A stretch of DNA of 64,000 nucleotides from Duganella sacchari (GCF_900143065.1 NZ_FRCX01000017.1:1-64000), one strand, 5' to 3'; counted from the stretch's first letter, positions 51,286 to 60,649 are shown. The notes: generated by a model from the sequence alone, not told the origin. Program-made: numbers and translations.

Positions 51286-52005
51286 ATGTCAGCAACACGC
51301 CGTCAGTTCATCCAAGCCTCCGCCGCCGCTGGCGCCGGAATCGTCGCCGCACAGCTGCCAGAGGCAGTCGCCAAAGAGGGGAGCCGTACCATGGACCAGT
51401 TGACCGATGCGAGTGGCAAGTATGCGGTGGCGGCGCTGCCGTTTGCATACGATGCGTTGGAGCCGGTGATCGACGCCAAAACCGTTGAGCTGCGCTACAA
51501 CTTCCACAAGCCCGCGGCCGCCGCGGCCAACAAGGCCGAGGAGGCCTTGGCCAAGGAGCGCGACAGCGGCGACTTCGCCTTGGTCAAGCACTACGAAAAG
51601 GAGTTGGCCTTCCAGCTATCGAGCCACATCCTGCACACCATTTACTGGAGCAATCTATCCGGCAAAGGCGGTGTGCCGAAAGGTGAGCTGGCCAAGGCGA
51701 TCACGGCCGAATTCGGTTCCTACGACAAATTCAAGGCCCATCTGATCGCCGCCATCACCACGGTCGAGGCATCCGGCTGGGGCATGCTGGGCTACCACGC
51801 CGGCACCAAAAAGTTGATGGTGCTGCAGTGCGAGAACCATCAAAAACTGACCGCCTGGGGCGTGCCCCCGTTGCTGCTGCTGGATGTGTTCGAACACGCC
51901 TACTACCTGGAGTATCAGAATCGCCGCGCCGAGTATCTGAACAACCTCTTTAATATCATCAACTGGGACAACGTGGCCGAACGCTACGACGCAGCGCGCG
52001 TCTGA
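51286..52005 (+). CDS. chrC: ChrC-type Fe/Mn superoxide dismutase with Tat signal, first metal ligand replaced
   Basis: A 239-residue SOD-family protein of chr operons. The start TRRQFIQASAAAGAG is a twin-arginine export signal, so the protein would act in the periplasm. Three of four expected metal ligands are in place: His in HILHTIYW, and Asp and His in LDVFEHAYYLEY. The first, normally the His at the start of HYGKHH or HHDFHH, is Arg here (VELRYNFHKPAAA; codon CGC). A single CAC-to-CGC change would explain it. Activity as a dismutase is doubtful. AGGAAG precedes the ATG, 21 bases after chrA. Confidence 0.88.
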   Translation: MSATRRQFIQASAAAGAGIVAAQLPEAVAKEGSRTMDQLTDASGKYAVAALPFAYDALEPVIDAKTVELRYNFHKPAAAAANKAEEALAKERDSGDFALVKHYEKELAFQLSSHILHTIYWSNLSGKGGVPKGELAKAITAEFGSYDKFKAHLIAAITTVEASGWGMLGYHAGTKKLMVLQCENHQKLTAWGVPPLLLLDVFEHAYYLEYQNRRAEYLNNLFNIINWDNVAERYDAARV

Positions 52006-52012
52006 GGAGAAT

Positions 52013-52471
52013 ATGATGAAGTGGATTACCCGTGAGCGGCCGAAGATCGACCGCATCGCCTGCCCCTGGCTGATCAGCCGCTTTATCGATCCACACGCCC
52101 AATTCCTGTACGTGCCGGCGCAGGAAGTGCTGCAGCGCGCCGCGAGCGACGGCGCCATTCCCTACGACATTCCAGGCGTTGAACTCGGCCACGAAGGGGA
52201 GCTGTGCAGCTTCGATGCCTTCCTGAAGAAGTATGCGCTGGAGGAGCCGGTACTGCAGCAGGTCGCGCTGATCGTGCGCGGCGCCGATACCAGCCGCCTG
52301 GATCTGACGCCGCAGTCTGCCGGACTGTTTGCCCTGTCCTTAGGCCTGTCGAAGATCTACAGCGACGACCACGAAATGCTCCGGCATGGCATGGTCATGT
52401 ACGACGCGCTCTACGCCTGGTGCCAGTCGTGCCAGGCGGAGGCGCACAACTGGCCGCCGAAGATGGATTAA
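52013..52471 (+). CDS. ChrB C-terminal-domain protein (short, intact)
   Basis: A 152-residue soluble protein with the Chrome_Resist-type domain also seen at the ChrB C-terminus: KIDRIACPWLISRFIDPHAQFLYV, then GHEGELCSFDAFLKKY and DDHEMLRHGMVMYDALYAWC. Two Cys and several His could bind chromate or a metal. It begins seven bases after chrC and is probably part of the operon. As an intact copy of the domain it might partly replace the damaged chrB. Confidence 0.88.
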   Translation: MMKWITRERPKIDRIACPWLISRFIDPHAQFLYVPAQEVLQRAASDGAIPYDIPGVELGHEGELCSFDAFLKKYALEEPVLQQVALIVRGADTSRLDLTPQSAGLFALSLGLSKIYSDDHEMLRHGMVMYDALYAWCQSCQAEAHNWPPKMD

Positions 52472-52473
52472 CC

Positions 52474-52628
52474 ATGCGTGCCATCCTCCTCCCCTCGTCG
52501 TACTGGCGCTGCCGCTATTGTTGGCGGCAGCCACGCCGTTGCCGGTGAACGTGGTCGCGGATATCCCGCTGCCGGGCCGTACCACGCGCTGGGATTATGC
52601 CAGTCTGGATTCCCTCACGCACCGCCTT
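52474..52628 (+). pseudogene. Start of an exported YncE-like protein, frameshifted and truncated
   Basis: ATG at 52474 begins MRAILLP; a one-base change within a C/T run (52486-52496) shifts the frame, after which LVVLALPLLLAAATPLPVNV and VADIPLPGRTTRWDYASLDSLTHRL read like the signal peptide and first blade of a YncE-type beta-propeller found in some chr operons. The homology ends at about 52628, where sequence from another gene on the opposite strand begins. Confidence 0.6.
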
Positions 52629-52666
52629 TCCAAGCGTGTCCAGTGCGCGTTTTTTGAGGCGGGCGA

Positions 52667-52934
52667 TCACAATGGTGTCCCCGAAGGCGACGCGTGCGAG
52701 CACGAATTCTGGATGCTCGTCCGACGCGATCGCATTAGCTCCTTGATCATCAGCGCGTGTATTTCATCGCCCAGAAACGCGCGTACGCCTACCGCTGTGC
52801 GCAACGCAAAAGGGGCGGCGAAGCTCGTTCCCTTAGAATCCGTTCCAAAACAGACATGGATATCATTTTTATCCCACCTAGAACAAGATGTTAGCGAGGA
52901 TTGACCTTCCCACTGTTGGAAGCATTATATTGCG
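52667..52934 (-). pseudogene. Fragment of a subtilisin-like (S8) peptidase
   Basis: The minus-strand frame reads VCFGTDSKGTSFAAPFALRT, with GTSFAAP (52831-52811) the active-site Ser motif GTSxAAP of subtilases, then VGVRAFLGDEIHALMIKEL. The Asp and His motifs are missing, no start codon is evident and the frame ends at TGA 52669-52667 after divergent sequence. It is a remnant of a larger gene left at the junction of the chr and cus segments. Confidence 0.6.
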
Positions 52935-53054
52935 TGTAAGGATTGGTGCTCTGGTCCGACCGATGCGATACAATGGGACTAATTCGCTCCTGCAAAATCC
53001 GACAGTCCATTTGATCCTGTATACGCTAATTGAACGATAAATAGCATTTCCTCT

Positions 53055-53462
53055 ATGAAGACTTCTCGCCTCGGGCGCTTTCTGACGGCCATCGTCGCTA
53101 TCCTCAGTATGCTGTATATGCAGCTTGCCGTGGCGGCGTATGCGTGCCCAGGGATGCCAGGAGGAGGTCAAATTACCGCGACATCGGCTCACGCTACGGT
53201 GGCCGACATGTCGAACTGCCAAGGCATGGATGCGGCGCAGCCGGCGCTCTGCCATCTATACGGACATGGCGAGCCCTCTAAGCAGTCGCTCGATAAAACC
53301 CCAGTGTCTGACGTGCCACCGTTCGTGCCGGTCGCGCTGGTATTGGACTTGCAGTTCTTCGACGTAGCATCAGTTTCTGATGCCAAGCCGTACCTACAGG
53401 TCGCTTTGACGCGAACGACCGCCCCGCCTATCGCAATCCGAAATTGCTGTTTCCGCATTTAA
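53055..53462 (+). CDS. Small exported protein ahead of cusC, unknown function
   Basis: A 135-residue protein with an N-terminal hydrophobic segment (FLTAIVAILSMLYMQLAVAAYA) that is probably a signal peptide. The mature part has Cys/His/Met residues spaced as possible copper ligands (MSNCQGMDAAQ, LCHLYGHGE) and ends NCCFRI. Small proteins of this kind lead copper/silver RND operons in Cupriavidus-type bacteria. No family recognised. It lies 78 bases before cusC. Confidence 0.7.
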   Translation: MKTSRLGRFLTAIVAILSMLYMQLAVAAYACPGMPGGGQITATSAHATVADMSNCQGMDAAQPALCHLYGHGEPSKQSLDKTPVSDVPPFVPVALVLDLQFFDVASVSDAKPYLQVALTRTTAPPIAIRNCCFRI

Positions 53463-53540
53463 TTCCCCAGACTGCCTAGTTCGTCATCGCATCGCCAAAA
53501 CTGGCGAGCGCGGTGCTGTCCGTCGCATTCTGGAGGAACC

Positions 53541-54872
53541 ATGTCATCCCCGTTATTCGTGCATTTCAATGCGCGCTCGCCCCGTCTTCACATGTTGTCG
53601 ACGACCGCGCTCGCGCTCTCGTTACTCACCGCCGTCCATCTTGCGCTGGCGGCGCCGCTACCGCTCACGCTGGGTGAGGCACAGCGGCAAGCTGTCGCCC
53701 GTTCGCGCCAGCTAAGTGCGCAAGATCAAGCAACCACCGCCGCACACGAAATGGCGGTCGCGGCGGGCCAACTGCCCGACCCCGTCCTCAAGGTCGGCAT
53801 CGACAATCTGCCCGTCAGCGGCTCCGACCGTCTCAGTCTAGGTAGTGATTTCATGACCATGCGCCGTGTCGGCATTTCGCAGGAATTGACGCGTGCCGAC
53901 AAACTGCATTGGCGCTCCACACGCCTTGAACGTGAAGCCGACAAGGCGCAGGCACAAAAGGACGTCGCCTTGGCGGCGATCCAACGCGATACCGCGATCT
54001 CTTGGTTAGATGTTTACTACACCGAACAGATGGCTGACGCTGTTGCCAAGCAAGCAGCCCTGTCGCGTCAGGAAATCGAGGCTGCCGAGGCCATCTACCG
54101 TGGCGGACGCGGCAGCCAGGCTGACATCCTAGCGGCCCGCTCCGCCTTGCTCACGCTTGATGACCGAGGAAGCGAAATTGGACGGCGGCTTCGCGTTGCT
54201 CAAACCATGCTAGCCCGGTGGACCGGCGGAGCGGTTACCGTGGTTGGAGCGCCCGACATCGACAGCATCCGTCTGGATCTGGCTTCGCTCGACAGCGACC
54301 TGTCCCACCACCCGGAGATCGCGGTGTTGAACAGGCAGGAAGACATCGCGCAAGCGGAAGTAAATCTGGCCCAGGCGAATCGGCGAACAGACTGGAGCGT
54401 GGAGGTCGCGTTCCAACAACGTGGCTCGGCCTATTCGAACATGGTATCGATCGGCATTTCGGTGCCACTGCAGTGGGACAGGAAGAATCGGCAGGACCGC
54501 GAACTGGCCGCCAAGCTCGCGATGGTCGAACAAACCAAGGCTGAGCGCGATGAGATGCTGCGCGACCATGTTGCTGGGACCCGCGCCCTGATCGTTGAGT
54601 GGCAGAGCGGCAAGGAGCGGGTGTCCCGGTACAAACGTGAAGTGTTGCCGCTGGCCGGCGAACGCAGCCAGGCGGTGCTCGCCGCCTACCGGGGCGGAAA
54701 GGCGACGTTGGCCGAGGTGCTGGCCGCAAGACGCAGCGAGACGGAGGCACGTATGCAGGTGCTACAGCTCGAGCTCGATACCGCGCGGCTGTGGGCACAA
54801 CTGAACTTCCTCTTTCCAGAGGGCGGAACCGCACAGCATGCCGCCATGAACAATCGACAGGAATCCAAATGA
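53541..54872 (+). CDS. cusC: CusC-like TolC-family outer-membrane channel
   Basis: A 443-residue outer-membrane efflux protein; the signal peptide spans about residues 18-37 (ends ALAA). Typical features: an N-terminal PLTLGEAQRQAVARS, long helices and the beta segments PDPVLKVGIDNLPV and WSVEVAFQQRGSAYSNMVSI. It forms the exit channel for the CusBA pump. GGAGGA precedes the ATG. The stop overlaps the next start (ATGA). Confidence 0.9.
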   Translation: MSSPLFVHFNARSPRLHMLSTTALALSLLTAVHLALAAPLPLTLGEAQRQAVARSRQLSAQDQATTAAHEMAVAAGQLPDPVLKVGIDNLPVSGSDRLSLGSDFMTMRRVGISQELTRADKLHWRSTRLEREADKAQAQKDVALAAIQRDTAISWLDVYYTEQMADAVAKQAALSRQEIEAAEAIYRGGRGSQADILAARSALLTLDDRGSEIGRRLRVAQTMLARWTGGAVTVVGAPDIDSIRLDLASLDSDLSHHPEIAVLNRQEDIAQAEVNLAQANRRTDWSVEVAFQQRGSAYSNMVSIGISVPLQWDRKNRQDRELAAKLAMVEQTKAERDEMLRDHVAGTRALIVEWQSGKERVSRYKREVLPLAGERSQAVLAAYRGGKATLAEVLAARRSETEARMQVLQLELDTARLWAQLNFLFPEGGTAQHAAMNNRQESK

Positions 54873-56437
54873 AGAACAAGAGAAAAATACTCGTGCTGTT
54901 GATCGCTATAGCCGTCGCCACCGGCGGATACGCCGCCTACCGATTTGGCGTACAACAGGGGATGAAAGCCATACCGGCCAATGACGGAGCGACAGCAGCC
55001 GCTCCTGGCGGGACCGGTAAGAAGCCACTCTACTGGCATGATCCGATGGTCCCTGGCCAGAAGTTCGACAAGCCCGGGAAATCGCCTTTCATGGATATGC
55101 AACTGGTGCCAGTCTATGGCGGTACCGATGGCGACGACGGCAGTGTCACCATCAGCCCTCGGGTCCAGCAGAATCTGGGCGTGCGGACGGCGATTGTCAC
55201 TACCGGTAAGCTGTCCTCAGGTGTGGTGGCAGTCGGCAGCGTCGCGTACAACGAGCGCGACGTAGCGCTGGTCCAGGCTCGCAGCAACGGGTTTATCGAG
55301 CGCTTGTACGTGCGCGCTCAGCTTGATCCAGTCAAGCAGGGACAGCCGCTGGCGGAATTGTACGTACCCGACTGGATTGCGGCGCAGGAGGAGTACCTGG
55401 CGGCCAGGCGTATGCAAGGCGGCGACACCGCATCGCTGGTCGACGGCGCCCGCCAGCGCATGCGGCTGGCCGGCATGACCGACGCACAGATCCGTTTGGT
55501 TGAATCGAGCGGCAAGGTACATCCCCGCACCACTATTTCCGCTCCCGTCAGCGGCGTCATCGCGGAGCTCGGCGCCCGCGAAGGCATGACCGTGGTGTCT
55601 GGGGCGCAGCTGTTCCGCATCAACGGCCTCTCCACCGTATGGGTGAATGCGGACGTGCCCGAGAGCCTAGCGGCCCAAGTGCGGCCTGGTGACACAGTCG
55701 AGGCGCGTGCGCCGGCCCTGCCGGGAAGTATCTTCAAGGGCAAGGTCGGCGCGATATTGCCAGAAGTGAGCACTGCAACGCGCACGCTTAAGGCACGTAT
55801 CGAACTGACGAACCCCGGTGGGCAACTGATTCCCGGCATGTTCGCTACGATCACCTTCGCGTCCAACCGAGGCGTCGACGTCTCGCTGGTGCCATCGGAG
55901 GCGGTGATCCAGACTGGCACGCGCAGCGTTGTGGTTCTGGCCAAGGAAGATGGGAAATTCCAGTCGGTTGACGTAGAACTCGGTGGTGAAAGTAGCGGGT
56001 TTTACGAGGTTCGCAAGGGGCTGACCGCCGGGCAAAAAGTCGTTTTGTCAGGCCAGTTCCTTCTCGATTCAGAGGCCAGCCTGAAGGGAACGACGACCCG
56101 GATGGGGGATGCCCAGCCTCCCGGTTCAAACCCAGAGGTGCCACTCCATCACGGCGAAGGCAAAGTGGAGCGTATCGACAAGGACGAAGTCACCATTTCC
56201 CATGGCCCGATAGCCACGCTGCAATGGGGCGCGATGACGATGGGGTTCAAGGTGCCGGCGGCAGGCCTGCCGCGCAATGTCGGATTGGGCGACCGGGTCG
56301 CGTTCGACATCAAGTCGCGCCAGGACGGTGTTTTTGAGATCGTCGCCATTTCGCCAATCGCGGACGCTCCTGCCGCCAACGACAAAGGCATGGGCAGTAT
56401 GACAAAGCCCAAGGCGCCAGAGGGAGCGAAGAAATGA
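54869..56437 (+). CDS. cusB: CusB-like RND periplasmic adaptor with fused CusF-like domain
   Basis: 522 residues from ATG at 54869; the longer frame from 54791 runs inside cusC. One N-terminal helix (ILVLLIAIAVATGGYAAY), then a heavy-metal-binding segment YWHDPMVPGQKFDKPGKSPF (about 54-75), the adaptor domains (HTISAPVSGVIAELGAREG in slightly varied form) and, from about residue 427 to 500, a CusF-like OB domain (GEGKVERIDKDEVTISHGPI ... LQWGAMTMGF) with the Trp and Met Cu/Ag ligands. The fusion places the metallochaperone on the adaptor. It overlaps both neighbours by four bases. Confidence 0.93.
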   Translation: MKNKRKILVLLIAIAVATGGYAAYRFGVQQGMKAIPANDGATAAAPGGTGKKPLYWHDPMVPGQKFDKPGKSPFMDMQLVPVYGGTDGDDGSVTISPRVQQNLGVRTAIVTTGKLSSGVVAVGSVAYNERDVALVQARSNGFIERLYVRAQLDPVKQGQPLAELYVPDWIAAQEEYLAARRMQGGDTASLVDGARQRMRLAGMTDAQIRLVESSGKVHPRTTISAPVSGVIAELGAREGMTVVSGAQLFRINGLSTVWVNADVPESLAAQVRPGDTVEARAPALPGSIFKGKVGAILPEVSTATRTLKARIELTNPGGQLIPGMFATITFASNRGVDVSLVPSEAVIQTGTRSVVVLAKEDGKFQSVDVELGGESSGFYEVRKGLTAGQKVVLSGQFLLDSEASLKGTTTRMGDAQPPGSNPEVPLHHGEGKVERIDKDEVTISHGPIATLQWGAMTMGFKVPAAGLPRNVGLGDRVAFDIKSRQDGVFEIVAISPIADAPAANDKGMGSMTKPKAPEGAKK

Positions 56438-59400
56438 TCGCGAAACTGATTCGCTGGTCGATCACAAACCGCTTTCTGGTCTTGCTTGCGACCGTGTTTA
56501 TCGCCGCTTGGGGAGTATGGTCGCTGGCGCGCACGCCGCTCGACGCTATCCCGGACCTGTCCGATGTGCAGGTCATCATCCGTACGACCTATCCGGGACA
56601 GGCGCCGCAGATCGTCGAGAACCAGGTGACCTATCCGCTGACCACCACCATGCTGTCGGTGCCAGGGGCGAAAACTGTGCGCGGTTATTCCTTCTTCGGC
56701 GATTCCTTCGTCTATATCCTGTTCGAGGACGGCACCGATCCTTATTGGGCCAGGTCGCGCGTGCTCGAATACCTGAACCAGGTGCAATCCCGTCTGCCGG
56801 CGCAGGCGAAAACGGCGCTCGGTCCTGATGCTACCGGCGTGGGCTGGATTTACGAATATGCGTTGGTCGACCGCAGCGGCAAACTCGACCTGTCGCAGCT
56901 GCGCGCCTTCCAGGACTGGTTCTTGAAGTTCGAGCTCAAGGCGGTCCCGAATGTCTCCGAGGTGGCCAGCGTAGGCGGCATGGTGCGCCAGTATCAGATC
57001 GTGCTCGATCCCGACAAGCTGCGCGCCTATTCCATCCCGCACGGCAAGGTGATCGAGGCAGTGCAGCGCGCCAATCAGGAAACCGGTGGCTCCGTAATGG
57101 AGCTCGGCGAGGCCGAGTACATGGTGCGCGCGTCCGGCTATTTGCAGTCGCTCGACGACTTCCGGAAGATTCCGCTGATGACCACGGAAGCAGGAGTGTC
57201 GGTGCGCTTGGGTGACGTGGCACGCGTCCAACTGGGACCGGAAATGCGGCGCGGTATCGCTGACCTCAACGGCGAAGGCGAAGTCGCTGGTGGCGTGATT
57301 GTCATGCGCTCTGGGAAGAACGCGTTAGAAACCATCGAGGCTGTCAAGACCAAACTGGCTAAGCTTAAATCGAGCCTACCGGCCGGCGTGGAGATCGTAC
57401 CTGTGTATGACCGCTCCAACCTGATCAAACGCGCGGTCGACAATCTGGAGCACAAACTGATCGAGGAATTCATCGTCGTCGCGATGGTCTGCGCCATCTT
57501 CCTGTTCCATATCCGCTCGGCGCTGGTGGCTATCGTATCGCTGCCGCTGGGGATACTGATCGCCTACATCGTGATGTCCTACCAAGGGGTGAATGCCAAC
57601 ATCATGTCGTTGGGCGGCATTGCGATTGCCATCGGCGCCATGGTCGATGCGGCAGTGGTGATGATCGAGAACGCCCACAAGCATATCGAGGCGTGGAATC
57701 ACGCTCATCCAGGCCAGAAGCTGGCCGGGGATGCCCAATGGACGGTGATTGGCGATGCGGCGGCCGAAGTCGGCCCGGCGCTGTTCTTCTCGCTACTGAT
57801 CATCGTGCTGTCCTTCATCCCGGTGTTCACGCTGGAGGCACAGGAGGGCCGTCTGTTCGCGCCGCTGGCATTTACCAAGACCTACGCGATGGCGGCGGCG
57901 GCCGGTCTGGCGGTGACGCTGATCCCGGTGTTGATGGGCTACCTGATTCGTGGGCGCATCCCGGACGAACAGAAAAACCCGCTGAACCGGTGGTTGATCG
58001 CGCTTTACCGTCCCTTGCTGGAAATCGTGCTGCGACGTCCCAAAGCCACGCTGGTGGCGGCCGGCACGATTGCGCTCCTGACGATCTGGCCGATGTCGCG
58101 CCTGGGCGGTGAATTCATGCCGCCGTTGGATGAGGGCGACCTGCTGTACATGCCATCCGCTTTGCCGGGCATCGGTGCGGGCAAGGTGGCGCAGTTGCTG
58201 CAGCAGACCGACCGGCTGATCAAGACCGTGCCGGAGGTGCAAAGTGTGTTCGGCAAGGCGGGCAGGGCAGAGTCCGCCACCGATCCGGCGCCTCTGGAGA
58301 TGTTCGAGACAACGATTCAGTTCAAGCCGCGCGACCAATGGCGACCCGGCATGACTACTGACAAACTAGTCGAAGAACTCGACCGCATCGTTAAAGTGCC
58401 GGGGCTGTCCAACATCTGGGTGCCGCCGATCCGAAACCGCATTGACATGCTGGCCACTGGCATCAAGAGTCCGGTCGGCGTGAAGGTGGCCGGCGCGAGC
58501 CTGCAGGAAATCGACCGCATTACCGGGGAGATTGAACGGGTCGTCAAGGGTGTGCCAGGCGTATCCTCGGCGCTCGCCGAACGGCTCAACGGCGGACGCT
58601 ATGTCGATATTCATATCGACCGGGACGCGGCGGCACGCTATGGCTTGAATATCGCCGACGTGCAGAGCATCGTGTCGAGTGCCATCGGCGGCGATAACAT
58701 CGGTGAAACGGTCGAAGGCCTGCAACGCTTTCCAATCAATGTGCGCTACCCGCGCGAGGTGCGCGACTCGGTCGAGAAGTTGCGCGAACTGCCGATACTG
58801 ACCGAGCGCGGCGCGCAAATACGACTGGGCGATGTGGCCACGATACGCATCAATGACGGTCCTCCGATGCTTAAGAGCGAGAACGCGCGCCTATCAGGTT
58901 GGGTCTACGTCGACATCAGGGGCCGCGATCTGAGTTCAGCGGTGCGCGAGATGCAGCAAGTGGTGACCAGAGAAGTGAAACTTCCGGCCGGTTATTCTGT
59001 GTCCTGGTCTGGTCAGTTCGAATATCTTGAGCGCGCTACAGCGAAGCTCAAAGTTGTCGTCCCCATGACTTTGCTCATCATCTTCGTTCTGTTGTACTTG
59101 ACCTTTAAGCGCGTCGACGAAGCGGCGTTGATCATGGCGACCTTACCGTTCGCGCTGGCCGGCGGCATCTGGCTGCTATGGGCGCTCGGACACAATTTGT
59201 CGGTCGCAAGCGGCGTTGGCTTCATCGCCCTGGCGGGCGTATCCGCAGAATTCGGCGTAATCATGCTGCTTTATCTAAAGCATGCGTGGGAGGTCCGGCT
59301 GACGAAAGGCTCACCAGACGAGGCTGATCTGCTGGACGCTATACGCGAAGGGGCCGTGCTGCGTGTTCGACCGAAAGCAATGACGGTCGCCGTGATCATC

Positions 59401-59589
59401 GCCGGCCTGGTTCCGGTGATGATCGGAACGGGCACCGGGTCCGAAGTCATGCAGCGTATCGCGGCGCCGATGGTGGGCGGCATGATCACCGCGCCCTTGC
59501 TGTCGATGTTCGTGGTGCCGGCCGTCTATTTGCTGATCCGACGCAGGACTATTCGCGCTGCGGTCGCAGCGACGATAAGGAGCGATTAG
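56434..59589 (+). CDS. cusA: Copper/silver efflux RND pump CusA
   Basis: A 1051-residue HME-RND pump. Start IRWSITNRFLVLLATVFIAAW and DAIPDLSDVQVIIRTTYPGQ are CusA/SilA-type; helix 4 reads IAIAIGAMVDAAVVMIENAH, with the A..D..E pattern of the monovalent Cu/Ag pumps rather than the DFG of Czc-type pumps. Methionines typical of the export path occur in EMQQVV and MLATGIKSPVG regions. It overlaps cusB (ATGA). Genes for small exported proteins follow two bases later. Confidence 0.95.
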   Translation: MIAKLIRWSITNRFLVLLATVFIAAWGVWSLARTPLDAIPDLSDVQVIIRTTYPGQAPQIVENQVTYPLTTTMLSVPGAKTVRGYSFFGDSFVYILFEDGTDPYWARSRVLEYLNQVQSRLPAQAKTALGPDATGVGWIYEYALVDRSGKLDLSQLRAFQDWFLKFELKAVPNVSEVASVGGMVRQYQIVLDPDKLRAYSIPHGKVIEAVQRANQETGGSVMELGEAEYMVRASGYLQSLDDFRKIPLMTTEAGVSVRLGDVARVQLGPEMRRGIADLNGEGEVAGGVIVMRSGKNALETIEAVKTKLAKLKSSLPAGVEIVPVYDRSNLIKRAVDNLEHKLIEEFIVVAMVCAIFLFHIRSALVAIVSLPLGILIAYIVMSYQGVNANIMSLGGIAIAIGAMVDAAVVMIENAHKHIEAWNHAHPGQKLAGDAQWTVIGDAAAEVGPALFFSLLIIVLSFIPVFTLEAQEGRLFAPLAFTKTYAMAAAAGLAVTLIPVLMGYLIRGRIPDEQKNPLNRWLIALYRPLLEIVLRRPKATLVAAGTIALLTIWPMSRLGGEFMPPLDEGDLLYMPSALPGIGAGKVAQLLQQTDRLIKTVPEVQSVFGKAGRAESATDPAPLEMFETTIQFKPRDQWRPGMTTDKLVEELDRIVKVPGLSNIWVPPIRNRIDMLATGIKSPVGVKVAGASLQEIDRITGEIERVVKGVPGVSSALAERLNGGRYVDIHIDRDAAARYGLNIADVQSIVSSAIGGDNIGETVEGLQRFPINVRYPREVRDSVEKLRELPILTERGAQIRLGDVATIRINDGPPMLKSENARLSGWVYVDIRGRDLSSAVREMQQVVTREVKLPAGYSVSWSGQFEYLERATAKLKVVVPMTLLIIFVLLYLTFKRVDEAALIMATLPFALAGGIWLLWALGHNLSVASGVGFIALAGVSAEFGVIMLLYLKHAWEVRLTKGSPDEADLLDAIREGAVLRVRPKAMTVAVIIAGLVPVMIGTGTGSEVMQRIAAPMVGGMITAPLLSMFVVPAVYLLIRRRTIRAAVAATIRSD

Positions 59590-59591
59590 CC

Positions 59592-59963
59592 ATGAAGCGA
59601 ATCGTCGCGTCGCGCACCGCAAGATACATCGTGTTTTGTCTGCAGTGCCTGTTCCTATTGGCCGGAGCGCCGTTGACCAGCGCCGCGCAGGGTGTGCCAG
59701 GCCAGTTGGAATTGAGGAGCATGCGTCCGGCAGGCGCGGTGTCGCGGAATATGCCGGGAATGGGTTGCCGGTCGTTCGCCTTCTGCTGCCTGGCGCCGCC
59801 GGTCCCGGTACGGGTATCCGGTAGTTCAGAGCGATTGGAGCCCGAGAAAGTCATAGCAGAGTATCTGCTTGATGCCGACAGAGATACCTTTGCCGTGGCG
59901 CGGCGAATGGCGTCTTCGCCTACGGTGGCGCTGCGTGTGATGTATTGCTGTTGGCGAAACTAG
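59592..59963 (+). CDS. Small exported Cys-containing protein after cusA
   Basis: A 123-residue protein with a signal peptide (about residues 10-32, cleavage after SAA). The mature part includes MPGMGCRSFAFCCLAPPVPV, with Met and three Cys that could bind copper, and ends YCCWRN. I recognise no family. It begins two bases after the cusA stop, with GGAG within the end of cusA, so it is most likely part of the cus operon. Confidence 0.65.
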   Translation: MKRIVASRTARYIVFCLQCLFLLAGAPLTSAAQGVPGQLELRSMRPAGAVSRNMPGMGCRSFAFCCLAPPVPVRVSGSSERLEPEKVIAEYLLDADRDTFAVARRMASSPTVALRVMYCCWRN

Positions 59964-60008
59964 ATAGCTATCGCACTGCACCGATCCAATTTGATATGAG
60001 GTGTCGCC

Positions 60009-60206
60009 ATGAACATGCTAAGACCAGCATTATCGATGCTCACTGTCGCGTTTGCGCTCTCCGCATGCGCGACCGATGTTTCACCTTCGAGCAATCCACG
60101 CCACTTGCGCCATCAGCAGTACAAGGGGGCGACGATGGCTCCCATTGCTACGCCACAGGTAGCGAAATCGGAGACGCCATGCCCATCCACGCAGGCGGAG
60201 AAATGA
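60009..60206 (+). CDS. Small lipoprotein
   Basis: 65 residues. Signal peptide with lipobox LSAC (Cys20), then a short hydrophilic tail with several Pro, His and Ser. Nothing identifies a function. It sits between cusA accessories and a second small lipoprotein. Confidence 0.6.
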   Translation: MNMLRPALSMLTVAFALSACATDVSPSSNPRHLRHQQYKGATMAPIATPQVAKSETPCPSTQAEK

Positions 60207-60323
60207 AGATTGCCATTTGCCGGCGGCGCGGGCCGCCGACAGATGGCTATACGTAACACCACTTATTGCAGCCAGTGCCCAACAAAGGCCCTGAGCACTA
60301 ACCAACCTAGATAGGAGTTCATC

Positions 60324-60542
60324 ATGAACAAGCTCTTCACCACATTGACCACGATTGGCGCCGCCATGATCCTGACAGCTTGCGCCAGTACGGCCGGACC
60401 AAAACGTCTTGTGCTGCCGCTCGATCACGGTCCGCGCGCGCAAACAACGCCATGGGAAAACAAGCAACGCATTCTGCGTGCCGAACAGGAAGCGAAAGCC
60501 AAGGAGAATGCCGAGAAGTCGTCGCAAGACCCGAATAAATAA
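60324..60542 (+). CDS. Small lipoprotein, second copy type
   Basis: 72 residues with a lipobox LTAC (Cys20), followed by a charged, helix-prone tail (ENKQRILRAEQEAKAKENAEK). AGGAG lies seven bases upstream. It is followed directly by a strong terminator, so it closes the cus transcription unit or is its own unit. Function unknown. Confidence 0.7.
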   Translation: MNKLFTTLTTIGAAMILTACASTAGPKRLVLPLDHGPRAQTTPWENKQRILRAEQEAKAKENAEKSSQDPNK

Positions 60543-60555
60543 TTGCAGCTGGATT

Positions 60556-60588
60556 TTCCCAAGGGGTTCCCCTCCCTTGGGAATTTTT
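60556..60588 (+). terminator. Rho-independent terminator closing the cus region
   Basis: Perfect 10-bp stem TTCCCAAGGG/CCCTTGGGAA (60556-60565, 60574-60583), 8-base loop and T5 (60584-60588). Confidence 0.93.
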
Positions 60589-60649
60589 GTGTGCAAAACG
60601 CGAACACAGTCGCATGCAGATCCATCCCAACAAATCCTGGAGAACGGCT

